Below are positions 21,874 through 33,725 of a stretch of 64,000 bases of DNA, piece by piece (position 1 is the first letter of the stretch; each line of letters starts with the position of its first letter). The notes below the pieces were generated by a model. The model was not told where the DNA came from. It searched no databases and saw only the letters and a program-made list of their open reading frames with translations. The DNA is taken from positions 558,001-622,000 of the forward strand of contig CANTUR010000535.1 in NCBI GenBank assembly GCA_947683625.1, read 5' to 3'. This DNA comes from Mallotus nudiflorus (taxonomy: Eukaryota > Streptophyta > Magnoliopsida > Malpighiales > Euphorbiaceae). Made by a program: the position numbers and the translations under genes.

Positions 21874-24230
21874 CATCATAGATTCATCCAGGTCTTCTAT
21901 TATCTGGGGATGAAGAGGTGATAGATTGACCAGAGTTGATTTAAGTCCAGAGTCCATAGCTCAAGACATTCTTCATAGACTAGAGAGACTAGAGGGGAGT
22001 GTAATTAACCCACTATTCCTAGAAGCTGAATCAACTCATATTGAACAGACTGAAATGGAACAACAGCCAAGATGTGGACCTTAGAGGACATTAAGGAAGC
22101 TTTGATGGATGACATGACAGCTATGATGCAAGATGAACTAAGATAGGCTTTGGCCAGACTAGTGTAACTTGTTGTTGGACAACCACCTATTGCTATTATT
22201 GAACAACCACCTGCTGCTACTATTAAACAGCCACCTGTTGTAGGAGCTCCACCTGTTGCTCCTCCACCTATTGCTAACAATGCTGGGGGGGCAACCTGCT
22301 CCTAGAAATGTGCCTGCTACTGATGTGAGAATGGAAGACGTTGAAAACTACATGGTAGAAAAAGCAAAGAGAGAGTCACTTGAATTGGTTCAAGACCTTG
22401 AGTCTAAGCAGATGCAAGCATTGACTCAGAAAATGTCCAAGATGGAAGAGCTGATTAAAGGACAAGGAATGGGATATTCTTTTGACTTTGATGACATGCT
22501 GTAAATGGAGGGAGATAAACTGCCTGAAAATTTCAAAATGCCTCAACTACAGAAGTTTAATGGGAGAGGAGATCCAAGGATTCATTTGAGTCAATACACC
22601 ATAACCATGAGCACTACTAAACCACCATTGTCAGTAGTTGTTAGGTTGTTTGTGTTGTCCCTGGAAGGAATGGCTGTGAACTGGTACCATGGGTTAGAAA
22701 AGTCTGTTAGAACTGACTAGAAGGAACTATGTATTGCATTCTTGAAGCAATATGATTATAACACTCGATTGGAAGTGTCAATTAGGGATTTGGAGTTGAC
22801 TAAACAAAAATCAAATGAGTCCTTTTCTGATTTCTTAAATCATTTCATGAATAAAGCAGGGATGATGAAAAATAAGCTTACTGAGAAGGATCAAGTTAGA
22901 ATGATAGTCCGTAATATGTCACCTAATTTGGTCGAGAGGTTATAGATGATGAATCCTAAAACCTTTGTGGATTTGTATGATGATGGGTTACAAGCTGAGG
23001 AAATTGAGAGTGAGAAAAAGAAAACTGTTAGAGGCACAAGAACTCAAAACTACCCAACTAGGGGCATACAATAAGGAAGTACTAGCCGAGCTGTAAAAGT
23101 GCGTGCAGTTCAGCAACCCGAAGGTTCTCCAACTTTAACCAACAACTCTCCAAAGTCCTAGAGAGGCTAATCCAAAAAGGCCTGCTTCGACCCTTAACCT
23201 TTTCCAAACTGTCGAATCCAAATCTCCCTGGTTATGATCCAAACAGTTACTGTAAATTCCACCAAGCTGTTGGCCATCCCACAGATAATTATATTCGCCT
23301 AAAACATGAGATCCAAAACCTAATAGACTCCAAAAAAATCATCAACCCTGAGAAATCCAATTCCAACCCAAACACCAGAAATAACCCTTTCCCAAACTAC
23401 CAAAATGTTCTACTACCAACCACTATGATGATCAACTCAGGAGTTAGTGAGGAAGAAGTGCTAAGCTCTTTTGAAGACCTAAACCCTATATCCAATGGAG
23501 AACCTTTTGGATAGTCATAGAGAGGAGTAGAAGACTTATTGGGCCAGCCCTCAAGCAAGTTTGATTGTAAGGTATTCTACTCGAAACCACCCTCTACTGA
23601 TATCCCTATTGAATCAATTGAGCCCTCAGGTTAGGGAGATGAGTTTGATGATAAGCCAATAAAAGAAGAGCCTAAAATTCCCAAGCAGCCTCTAAGAGGA
23701 GTTAAAGATCTGTTGGGACAACCTTTGCGCAAGTTCGATTATAAAGTATTCTATTCTAAACCTGCTTCTACTGACATCCCCATTGAATCGATTGTGCCAA
23801 CAGGATGGGGGTGATGAATTTGAAGAAGATGAATTCTTAACCCCAGAAATGTCCCAAGAAGAAGTTGAAGAGCTACTAAGTCAACATTTGGACAAGCTGA
23901 GGGAGTTGAAAGGAAAAGAAACATGCATAGTGGAAGTTTAGAAAAATGGAAAAAGAGAACGGATCGTAGGGGGCCGTGGACATCTAGTATGATTCTGATG
24001 AAGAAAAACCCACTGGAGTCGATGTATGGAGTGATACTCCAAATGTAAATCATGTTACCAGAAGCGGGAGGAATTACTGGGTAGCAGAAAAGCAAAATGA
24101 AAGAGTAGCAAAAAAGGAAGAAACAAAAGATGCAAAAGTAGAGGAAGGACAGAAAGAAGACCTGATCCTGGAACAACTCAAGAAAGCTAAGGCAAACATT
24201 AGCATTTGAGAATTACTGATGCATTCAGGC
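21874..24230 (+). pseudogene. Broken gag of element A
   Basis: Same domain order as gag of D: N-terminal helices, proline-rich linker with repeated hydrophobic triplets (22160-22290), coiled-coil-like ESLELVQDLESKQMQALTQK, gag core (LSLEGMAVNWYHGLEKS, about 22660; FLKQYDYNTRLEVSIRDLEL, about 22740) and a zinc knuckle at about 23245-23285 whose last Cys has become Asn/Tyr (GHPTDNYI). The acidic linker before protease holds a duplicated piece: DLLGQPS(L)-KFDYKVFYSKP occurs near 23530 and again near 23705. Stops at 22502, 22718 and 22943 and several frameshifts break it. Confidence 0.75.
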
Positions 24231-25354
24231 AGCCATATAAGGGCTTTGGTTAAAGCTTTATCGAACATGAGAATTGAAATAGCCGCTACTCTAGAAGTTA
24301 TGGTGGCAAAGGTTACAGAAAATAAACATGGGTTGGTAGTATTCTCAGATGATGACTTGCCTTTGGAAGGAAGAAATCATAATAAGGCATTATTTATCCC
24401 AGCTGAAGTAAAAGGGAAGAGAACCAACTTTGTGATGGTGGATGATGGTTTCAGCTATAAATGTATGCCCACTAAAAAATCCTACCTAATTTGGGTCTGA
24501 AAGTAGATGACTTAACGACTTCGAACCTCATAATCAGAGCTTATAATGACAGTACTAGGAATGTGGAGGGGAACATTTCAAGCTTTGGTCAAAATAGGGC
24601 CTGTAGAGTCAACTGTTGAATTTATTGTATTGGACACCCTGTTACCTATGCCCTACTGTTGGGAAGGCCATGGTTTCAGGCCCTGGGAGGAGTACCTTTA
24701 ACAGTGCACCAGAAAATAAAATTCCCTCATTAAGGAGAAGTCATGACAATAGAACCTGGAACCAATGCAGCTGTGGTAGCCATATTTGATAAATAGAAGC
24801 AAGTGTGTGTTCCGTCTGGTTTCCAAGTCACTGGAATATTTGATAAGATGGATCTCGGGGTTGCAAAAATGATGGAAAGCATGAATTATCGACCTGGACA
24901 GGGGCTCAGGAAGAATGAACAAGGAAGCCCTAAGGCCCCGAACATTAAAACCTAGGACCATATGAAGGGTTTGGGATATAGTGAGGCAGGACCAACTAGT
25001 AGAGGAGTAAAGAACAGAGAGAAAGCAAAAAGAAACAAGCCCTTGGGAAGGATTGGACCACTAAGTGAGAATTTCATCAAGCCAGGGGAAGGCAAGCATT
25101 ATCTGGGCACCAAAGAATCTGTTAATGTGGTTGAAAAAGATGTCCCTGGGTTTGAGATCTTCAAGGAGCAGATTGTGGAAAGCTTAATGACCAGCAACAA
25201 AGAGGAAGTCATGAAGCAAGTAACTGAAAGGATGGGTGATGATGTTATTGAAGAGCTGCTGTGTCTGCCACCTGAGAAGGAACCACCCCAGGACTTAGCT
25301 ACTGTCATTAGTAATAGTTTCATTGATTTTTTTATAAAGAAACTGATGTAATAA
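24231..25354 (+). pseudogene. Protease, G-patch-like segment and linker of element A
   Basis: Protease upstream region DDDLPLEGRNHNKALFIPAE, then active-site strand NFVMVDDG at about 24427-24450, with the catalytic Asp-Gly kept but a frameshift right after. ALLLGRPWF-like reading follows near 24650 in another frame. The G-patch-like segment lies at about 24865-24985 (MNYRPGQGLRKNEQG, stop, then GLGY). A linker of unknown function (24962-25351, open for 129 codons) contains PGFEIFKEQIVESLM and EELLCLPPEKEPPQ and leads into RT. Confidence 0.7.
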
Positions 25355-26301
25355 CATCCGATCTTTATGCGAACGAAGATGTTATTTTTCCTATGGTCAA
25401 TGATATGAATGTTGGTTTTGCTTACTTGTGTGATGTGCATCCTGATAGCTCTGTGCATTATAATTTTGATCGGTCATGCATGTTTGACATTAATTCAATT
25501 CAATTTGATTCATTTAACATGGGCACAAATGATAATTGAAAGAACATTTCTATATCACATTATGTAACTCCTGAAGAGAGAAAAAAATTTGAGAGAATAT
25601 TAATAAAAAGAAAGGTAGTATTCGCTTGGACTTATGAAGACATGCCAGGTTTGGATAGGGAAATAGCAAAGCATCACATTCCAACTCATCCAGAAACCAA
25701 GCCAGTTAAACAAAAATTGTGCAGATTAAGACCAGAATGGACAGAAAAGATAAGGGAGGAAATTACCAAGCAAATACAGGCTAACTTCCTAGAAGTAGTA
25801 GACTACCCTCAATGGCTAGCAAACATAGTACCTGTTCCTAAGAAGGATGGCAAAGTACGAATGTGTGTAGATTTTAGGGATCTAAACAAAGCCTGTCCAA
25901 AGGATGACTTCCCGTTACCTCACATTGATGTAATAGTGGATAGCGCTGCAGCAAGTGCAATATATTCTTTTATGGATGGATTTTTTGGGTACAACCAGAT
26001 CATGATGGCAGTCATGGATAAGATTAAGACAGCTTTCATTACAGAATGGGGGACCTATTATTACAAGGTGATGCCTTTTGGACTGAAGAATGCAGGTGCA
26101 ACTTACCAAAAAGCCGCTACTATACTCTTCCATGATATGATGCATAAGGAGGTTGAAGTGTATGTGGATGACATAATGATCAAATCAATGACAAGAGGAG
26201 GACATTTTGAACCCTTAGACAAGTTCTTAGCCCGAATTGAAAGGTACAACCTGAGACTCAACCCGAAGAAGTGCATTTTTGGGGTTACTTCAGGGAAACT
26301 G
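25355..26301 (+). pseudogene. Reverse transcriptase of element A, 5' part
   Basis: RT palm and fingers with PVKQKLCRLRPEW, PVPKKDGKVRMCVDFRDLNK, ACPKDDFPLPHIDV, TEWGTYYYKVMPFGLKNAG and the catalytic box YVDDIMIKS at about 26159-26185, all intact in one open frame from 25642. The frame is cut at TSGKL (26301) by solo LTR N1 and resumes at 29605 with LGHIVSSRGIEVD. This is the best preserved Tat RT segment in the window. Confidence 0.85.
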
Positions 26302-29300
26302 TGTCACGACCTAAACAGGGGCCATGACCGACGCTAGGGAACGGGGAATTCTTTTGAATCCGGAACCCATAGTAAGCCTTAAAATAAATAAAAATATGCA
26401 ATAATAATAATAACATAATTAAATTATTGTGCAGCGAAAATAAATCATAAATAAAACAAAATAATAATCCACCACGGAATTTAAAATCAACAACTCATCT
26501 CGTATCTATAAATAAACTTTTAATACAAATCCAGTTCAAGTATTTAAAGCACATAACTCATACAACTATAATACAACATTTTTTTTCAATTTTTACAACT
26601 ACTGTAGTGTCTAGATTATAAAAATAAAACTCAGGTAAGCAGATTATATAATAAAGCCGGGGCAAAAGAAATCCGGCGTACGGGTATGCTACTGAGGTCT
26701 GATGACGATGACTCTCTTGAAAAATAGTCAACGGAGGGGAGTCAGACCTCACTGAGTGAATTACTATCATATATATACATGCATACTAAATGTCAATTGC
26801 ACATAGTCAACAGTATATATAATAAATATATATACAAACAAATACACACAGATGCAATAAAAATCATTTATTATATATTTTACTGAAAATCACTATTTAT
26901 GAAGGATCAAATAGAACCCTAGAAAATCGCAACCTCAAAACAGTGTTAGACAACACTCTAGCCATATAGGCTCACTTATTCCAATATATTCACTTGTTCC
27001 ATTTGGACAGTAGACTAGCCGTGAGACACTAAGTCAATTGAGCTCCAGCAATTTGACTGTCAGTGTGATTGGCCTCGAGACACTTGGTCAACCGAACTCC
27101 AGCAATCACACTCCCAAATCATATCTCACACATCAATTAATCAAATCTAATCAATATCCACAAATGGTTAGTAATATAGCCTAAATGCTATCAGCGTACC
27201 AGTACGTACTCGGTCCTAGTGCTGCCCACTAGGTAGCACGTTCTATTGATATCATTCATTAAAATATAAAACATACATTCATAAAAATAAATGATGCATG
27301 AATTTAAATAAAATAGCAACATAAACCATATATATACTAGAAATATACCAAAAGTAAACTAGGTATATTTTGAGTATATATACGTCAAATAAATCCAAGT
27401 AAATTACAAAATAAACTAGAAATATATTCAAAAATATTTTAAACATAATTCATTAATAAAACATGCTTATAGTTTAAAATATACCAAAAATAAACCAACA
27501 ATAAACCAAAAGTAAACTAAAAATAAACTTAAGTACTAATTAAACCATTATGCATATTTAATTAAAAAAAAACATAGATTTCTAAAATCATACACCCTAA
27601 AGCATATATATATAAAATAGCAACTCACTAATTATTGCGCTCCTCGAGATGGGTCCGACAGGCCTGGTCCACTAGGCCTCGGTCTCGGCGCAATTAAATA
27701 AACAAACGACAACAGAAATCAGAATAAATCTAACAGAAGTTCTAAAGACTTGATCTAGATTACTAGACATAGGGAATTTGGTCGGACATCACGTTTTACG
27801 AGAGTTCTACTGAAAATTCGGCAGAACCTCTCTTGTAAAATGGACATCTCTCTACTCAAAGAGTAGAGCCGGCCCTGCAAAAAAATACACTTCAAAAATA
27901 AACACAGAATTCACAACCAAAACTCCTCGGTCGGACTCCAAACTACAATTTATCGACCGAGGTCCACAATTCACAGAATATTCACAAAATACCAAAAATA
28001 CCCTTTAATAATAAAAATACATTTCATCAATCCAAATTACATAATTAACCCTAAAATACAATAAAAATCGATAAAAAATCATTTTATTAGAAAAATCGTA
28101 TATTATATATATAATTGAAAATAATTTACGAAAAATAGTTTTAATTAGTTAAAAATACTAAATAATTTGTAGAAACCATTTTCATACCCTAAATAGCTAT
28201 TAAAACCGATTTAATTACATTTTTAGCAAATTTAATGTAAAATTACCAAAATACCCCTACATATATAAATATGCTAAAATAAATCCAAAAATTCACCAAA
28301 AATAATATGATTGCACAAAAAATAATTTTCTCAACATATAATTCAATAATATAATAAATATACTTAATTAACCAATTAACTTCAATTAAACACATAATTA
28401 ACCCTATTTTTCAAAATTACATAAACTAAATAAATTCAAAATAAATACATAAAAATTCACAAAAATTACAAATAAATTCCTATAATTCATTTCAACACCT
28501 ATAATTACCATAAAACACAATTTCATAATTTAATTAATTAATTTTCGAAAATTATAAAATAATAATAAAATAATCAAAAATACCCAAAAATCAAAATAAA
28601 TTCCAAAAATTCCAAAAAAATTACAGCATGAAGATTAAGCTACTAGGATCAAATTTTGTGAAGGAATTTTTCATCAATCATTCAAATTGAAGCTCAAAAA
28701 AAATCAAGAACCCTAATAGGCCGAAATTGAAAAATTGAAACCTAGGCAAATGTAGACCTTTTTAAGTGAAACAAAGCTTGGAATAACACTCATTGGAGCT
28801 CAAGGAGAAGATAGAGACTGGCGGTGTTGAAAACGATGACCGAAATCGCTGTGATTGACGGTGAAGATGAGTTTCAGCTTTTCGGCCAAAACGAGCTCCT
28901 CTGATGCCGTAAACGGCTGCTGCAGGTGGTGGGGAAGGCTGAGGATGAAGGTGGCACGTCGGGAGGCACACTGATAGGAAAAAAATCACGTGATCGACGT
29001 CGGAAAGTGGATGGGAACGATCAGGAAGAAGGAGAGGGAGGAGTGGCAATTTCGTAATTTTGGCAAACTTTATATTTTTGACAATATATTATGTATATAT
29101 GTATATATATATACTCACACTATATATTATAATAATATAAACTCACACACATTAAATACACTCCACAGACATATATTTTAATATATTTAATAATTTATAC
29201 ACTTAAAAATATTTAATTAATATTAAAACTAAATAATAAAAATCAGGGTAATTAATTAAACTCTAGTTTAATTTAAATAAATACACATATATACATTTAT

Positions 29301-29599
29301 TGTAGCACTTAAAAAATATATATATAAGTTCATACAAATTTATAAAACTAGTCAAAATAATTAGTATTAAATTATTTACATGTCAATTTTTTCAAAAATA
29401 AAATTCCCGAGAAAATTTTACGTAAAATACTTTTAATTAAATAACAACCTCATAAAATTTTACGTAAAATAATATAAAACAATTAAAATTAATTTTAATT
29501 AAATAACAACCTCATAAAAATATTATAATTATATACAAAATTATTAACACTGTATATCCTTATGTAGTATAAAAATATTTAAAAACTCGGGATATTACA
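26302..29599 (-). mobile_element. N1: Tekay-type solo LTR in A's RT
   Basis: 3298 bp reading TGTCACGACC..GATATTACA on the plus strand, that is, the F-family LTR in reverse orientation. Target duplication AACTG at 26297-26301 and 29600-29604. No internal region, so it is the product of LTR-LTR recombination. It keeps the GC-rich patch (about 28760-29050) and the paired hairpin repeats (about 27000-27120) of the family. Confidence 0.9.
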
Positions 29600-29604
29600 A
29601 ACTG

Positions 29605-30800
29605 TTAGGACATATAGTGAGCAGCCGAGGAATTGAAGTGGATCAGGATAAAGTGAAAGCCATCCAGGAAATGCCGGCACCAAAGACGGAGAAAGAAGTA
29701 AGAGGATTCCTTGGCAGATTGCAGTATATTAGTAGGTTTATCGCGAAACTCACTAACATATGTGACCCTATCTTTAAGCTCTTAAGGAAAGATCAGCCGA
29801 TTAAGTGGAATGATGATTGTCAGAATGCTTTCAATAAGATCAAGGAGTATCTTGTTAATCCACTTGTTATGAAACCACCTAGACAAGGTAAGCCATTGGT
29901 TTTGTACTTGGCTCTAGAAGAGAATGCAATGGGGGCAATGTTAGCATAAAAAGGGTCAGATGGAATAGAGCACGCAGTGTACTAGTTGAGCAAGAAGTTT
30001 CTGCCGTACGAGGAGAAATATGATTTAGTAGAAAAGACATGTCTGATCATGATTTGGGCTATGAGAAAATTGAGGCATTATTTTCAATCTTACAAGATTC
30101 AAGTTGTTTCAAGAATAGACCCTTTGAGGTATCTGTTTCAAGCATCGACTTTAATTGAAAAAATGTCTCGATGTTTGGTACTCTTAACTGAATTTGATAT
30201 AGAATACATTACTACAAAGGTAATCAAGGGAAGAGTAGTAGCAGAATTCTTAGCTCAGAATGCGATCAAAGATGAAGAACAGTGGAATTTGGAGTTTCTA
30301 TATGAGAACTTAGCAGTTGTAGAGCACCGGGAGTGGAAACTTTACTTTGATGGAGCTGTAAACAACAAAGGAGCTAGATTAGAAGTGATTCTTGTTACAC
30401 CAGAAGGAGAAACCATGCCAATGGCAAAGAAATTAGATTTTAAGGTCACAAACAATATGGCCGAGTATGAAGCATGTATTTATGGGATTGAGGCGGCTGT
30501 GGCAACTGGTGCGAAAGATTTGTTGGTTTATAGAGATTCAATGTTAGTCATCAATCAGGCTAATGAAGAATGGGAAGTAAAAGAGGAAAGGCTGAAGCTT
30601 TATATCTGCTATTTGAAAGCCTTAATGAAGAATTTCACCAAATGTCTCTTTATCCATCTATCCAAAGACAATAATCAGATGGCGGATGCACTTGTAACAC
30701 TCTCTTCAATATGGGATAGTGCAACTGGGTTAGCTATGAAACCTTTAGTGATCATGAAATCTAAAGCACTGTGTTATAGGGGTGAGCAGATTATAAATGT
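29605..30800 (+). pseudogene. RT end and two RNase H domains of element A
   Basis: RT thumb/connection (GIEVDQDKVKAIQEMPAPKT, then EVRGFLGRLQYISRFI), then RT-linked RNase H (LYLALEENAMGAMLA, stop, ..KFLPYEEKYDLVEKTCLIMI). The archaeal-type RNase H (about 30325-30720) has LYFDGAVNNKG, EYEACIYGIEA, VYRDSMLVINQ and NNQMADALVTLSS, keeping the Asp-Glu-Asp positions, though the Gly before the last Asp is Arg. A TAA at 29947 and a TAG at 29983 break the first domain; the second is open from 29986 to 30870. Confidence 0.8.
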
Positions 30801-32076
30801 TCAAATGGGGCCTAAGAAAAGCCTTGGTTTTATGATGTCCAGAAGTTCATTGAAAAGAGAATTTATTTAGATGAAGCAACCTCAAAAGAAAGATATGCTC
30901 TTCGTGTTCTTGCACGTAACTATGCAAGTCATGATGGGGTATTATACAAAAGAATGCCAAACGGGATGCAACTTAGGTGTCTCAAAAAGGATGAAGTTGA
31001 GGAGGTGATGCAAGAGATTCATACGGGGGCTTACGATTCTCATATGAATAGGATGATTCTAGTAAAGAAGATACTCAGACAAGGGTATTACTAGACGACT
31101 ATGGAAAAGGATTGTATCAGACAGTAAGACAATGCCATTAGTGTCAGATCCATGGGAATCTTAGTCACATGCCTCCAACAGTGTTGAATAGTTTATCATC
31201 TCCTTGGCCCTTTACAGCATGGGGAATTGCTATCATAGGAGAAATAAGACTGATAGCATCAAATGGGAATAAATACATAGTGGTGGCAATTAATTACTTT
31301 TCGAGATGGGTAGAGGCAGAATCTTTCAACACTCTGAAAGCAAAACATATGGCACGGTTCATCGAGAAGAGCCTTATTTGCAGATATGGGGTTCCACATC
31401 ATGTCGTGACAAATAACAGGGTTTAATTTCAAGCAGAAATAATAGAGTTGCTACAAAAGTATGGGATTGAACACCATAAATTGCCAACTTATCACCCTCA
31501 AGCTAATGGAGCAATGGAAGCAGCTAATAAAAATGTCAAGAAAATCCTTTCTAAGATGGTTAAAACCTATAAGGATTAGTCTGAATATCTTCCTTTTGCC
31601 TTATGGGGATATAGGACTACAGCTCGAACCGCTATAGGCCAAACACCGTTCTAGTTGGTATATGGTTGTGAAGCAGTTTTACCCATAGAAACTAAAATTA
31701 AATCCATGAGAGTAGTCATGGAAGCTAAAATAACTGAGAATGAATGGACGCAGAAAAGATATGATCATCTAGTATCTCTAGATGAGAAAGGATGGATGCT
31801 TTATTCCACACTCAGATATATCAGAGAAGGATTGCAAGGGCATTCAACAAGAAGGTTAAGCCTGGAAAGATCAAAGCTGGAGATATGGTGCTGAAACAGT
31901 CTCGAGCCGTGGTGTTCGGTCCGAGAAGTAAATTTAGACCGAATTAGGAAGGATCGTACTTAGTCAAATCGGTCTTACTTAAAAGAGCTGCTAAGATATC
32001 AGATCTTAAAGGGAATGAGTTTATGGAACCGATCAATCTGGATCGCCTCAAGAAGTACTACCTGCAAAAAATATGA
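30801..32076 (+). pseudogene. Integrase of element A
   Basis: Zinc-binding region around 31005-31150 is frameshifted. Core domain: PWPFTAWGIAIIGEI near 31205, where the first catalytic Asp is replaced by Ala; VVTNNRV near 31405, where the second is Asn; and NGAMEAANKN near 31505, where the Glu is kept. C-terminal part: LVYGCEAVLPIETKIKSM, ending LKKYYLQKI and stop at about 32077. TGG to TAG and other stops occur at 31425, 31578 and 31652. Confidence 0.8.
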
Positions 32077-32503
32077 ATAAAAGTAGAATAAAGAAAATAA
32101 AGTCCACTGGCTAGAAAACTTGAAAATGCTAGTCAGGCAAAAGTTAGGACATTCTCGTTGTTCAGAAAACCCGCAAAGGGCTGATAAACAAAAATTAGGG
32201 AAATAAATAAAAAATAATGGTCCCGCTTATTAGAAAACCCATAAAGGGCTAGTCAAGCAAAAATTAAGGAAATAAAATGTGAGTGAAAAAATATTCAGTT
32301 AGAAAATTCGTGAGGACTAGCTGATAACAGGAGTTATGTCATGTGATGTATTAAATGTACTCATTTTGGCCCTAATTAATGAATGAAATTGAAATTGAAG
32401 TTTTGTTAAACTTTGCATATCCTTCTTTATTATAAAGCATAAGTAGTTAAAAGGATAACAAAACATAAGAAAGCCTAAAACTAGCTCTATGAGACCATTC
32501 TAT
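32077..32503. other. Spacer after integrase of A, with degenerate repeats
   Basis: Non-coding spacer between sense pol and the antisense genes. It contains four degenerate copies of a GAAAAC-CC-AAAGGGCTAGTCAGGCAAAAGTTAGG unit (about 32112-32330). The same unit appears in D's spacer (54780-54930) and as a 51-bp tandem at 33085-33237. Confidence 0.65.
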
Positions 32504-33725
32504 CTAGTGATGTATTTGTTTCTTCCTTTGCGATCCATCATACAAAGCTTGAGTCCTCTTGTACCTAGCAAATCCTGGTGGTTCTGTCTTTTGGATAACA
32601 ACCCAAGTTTTGTAATCATCATCAATAGTAACATCCGCATTCAGGTGTATGTTCCGTTCAAGGGCTCTACAAGGCCATAAGCTCCTAATCTTATCCAGAG
32701 AATCTTATCTCAAAGGAAAGCCTTCAAAGTCAATCAGAACAGTAACGATGAACTGAGGGCGACCATATTGACGACAAAGGCGTAAAGGGGTAAAAAAGGT
32801 AGAGAAGTGCAGCCCGGGAATAGGAACACAGTGCTTATACAGCTCAATAGTCATGAACTTCAATCTCTACCAAGGGCAGACCCATGTAATCTCAGCATCT
32901 AAAATCTTCTTCAACCAGTCAACCCATTGGTCCATAGAACATTTGTCCTTCATTCTCAAAGGACGAGATTGTAGCTGATGAGGTTGATAAGTCAAAGGAT
33001 TAGGGGGTACATTAAGTAAGCTCAGATTTTCCTGTAACCAAATCTAAAAAAAAATGATATAAGAATAGTGAAATAAAAGCTCGTTAAGTTGAAAACCTGA
33101 AAGGGTGGCTTAGGCAAAAGTTAGGGCAAGCCTGCTAAGTTGAAAACCCAAAAGGGTGGCTTAGGCAAAAGTTAAGGCAAGCCTGCTAAGTTGAAAACCC
33201 GAAAGGGTGGCTTAGGCAAAAATTAGGGCAAAAATAAAATAAAAATAAAATTTTTGGTTGCACACCTGAAGAAGAAGTAAACTGCCTAAGAAACGATTAT
33301 GAATCTTGAAACTATCGAGCCTAATGATGGTCTCAGCAAGGATAACTAGCATAGGATTAGCTCCAAGCTCTACCTATTCCAAGATACTAACAATGCGTGT
33401 ATCAGTACCACCATGGTGAGAAACGATAAAAAATTGAGCATATAAACAGAGAGTAATTATTCTAGTCCAAGAAGCAATGTTCTTGTCCCGAGTCCCACAG
33501 CTGGTGATCAGAGAAGAAAGATTGATGGTCCCAGGGTATGCATACATATATAAATATCAAGTGGGGGCAAATCAAAGAATGTAACCAATGTGCTAGGAAA
33601 TTGCATCTCCAAATCAGGAAGGGCTATCATAGTAGTCGAGTCTAGTGTGCATCCCAGAATAGTAGCAAACTCTTCAATCATTGGACAAAGCTCTTGCCCA
33701 TTAAACCTAATACATGGTCCTTGAT
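32504..33725 (-). pseudogene. Antisense gene 2 of element A, downstream part
   Basis: 3' portion of a gene on the opposite strand to gag-pol; its first exon part is at 48481-48644 beyond N2. It contains PCIRFNGQELCPMIEEFATI (near 33710-33650), matching FRFNGQELCPLIEEFAVI in D, then a C-terminal exon near 32504-32870 with IPGLHFSTFFTPLRLCRQYG and ALERNIHLNADVTIDDDYKT, ending SQRKKQIHH and TAG at 32504. Between them is intron-like DNA with a 51-bp tandem repeat. The LCP-IEEF-ILG string resembles the DUF7745/plant-mobile-domain group; this assignment is tentative. Product function unknown. Confidence 0.65.
33085..33237. repeat. 51-bp tandem repeat, three copies
   Basis: Three near-identical 51-bp units starting at 33085, 33136 and 33187 (TAAGTTGAAAAC, then GAAAGGGTGGCTTAGGCA). 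It lies in the intron-like part of antisense gene 2. D has a single copy at about 55641-55672. Confidence 0.85.

Noticed and set aside
26302..29599. N1 considered as a complete small element
   Set aside because: It has the full length of a Tekay LTR and no internal region, primer site or polypurine tract, so it is a solo LTR.
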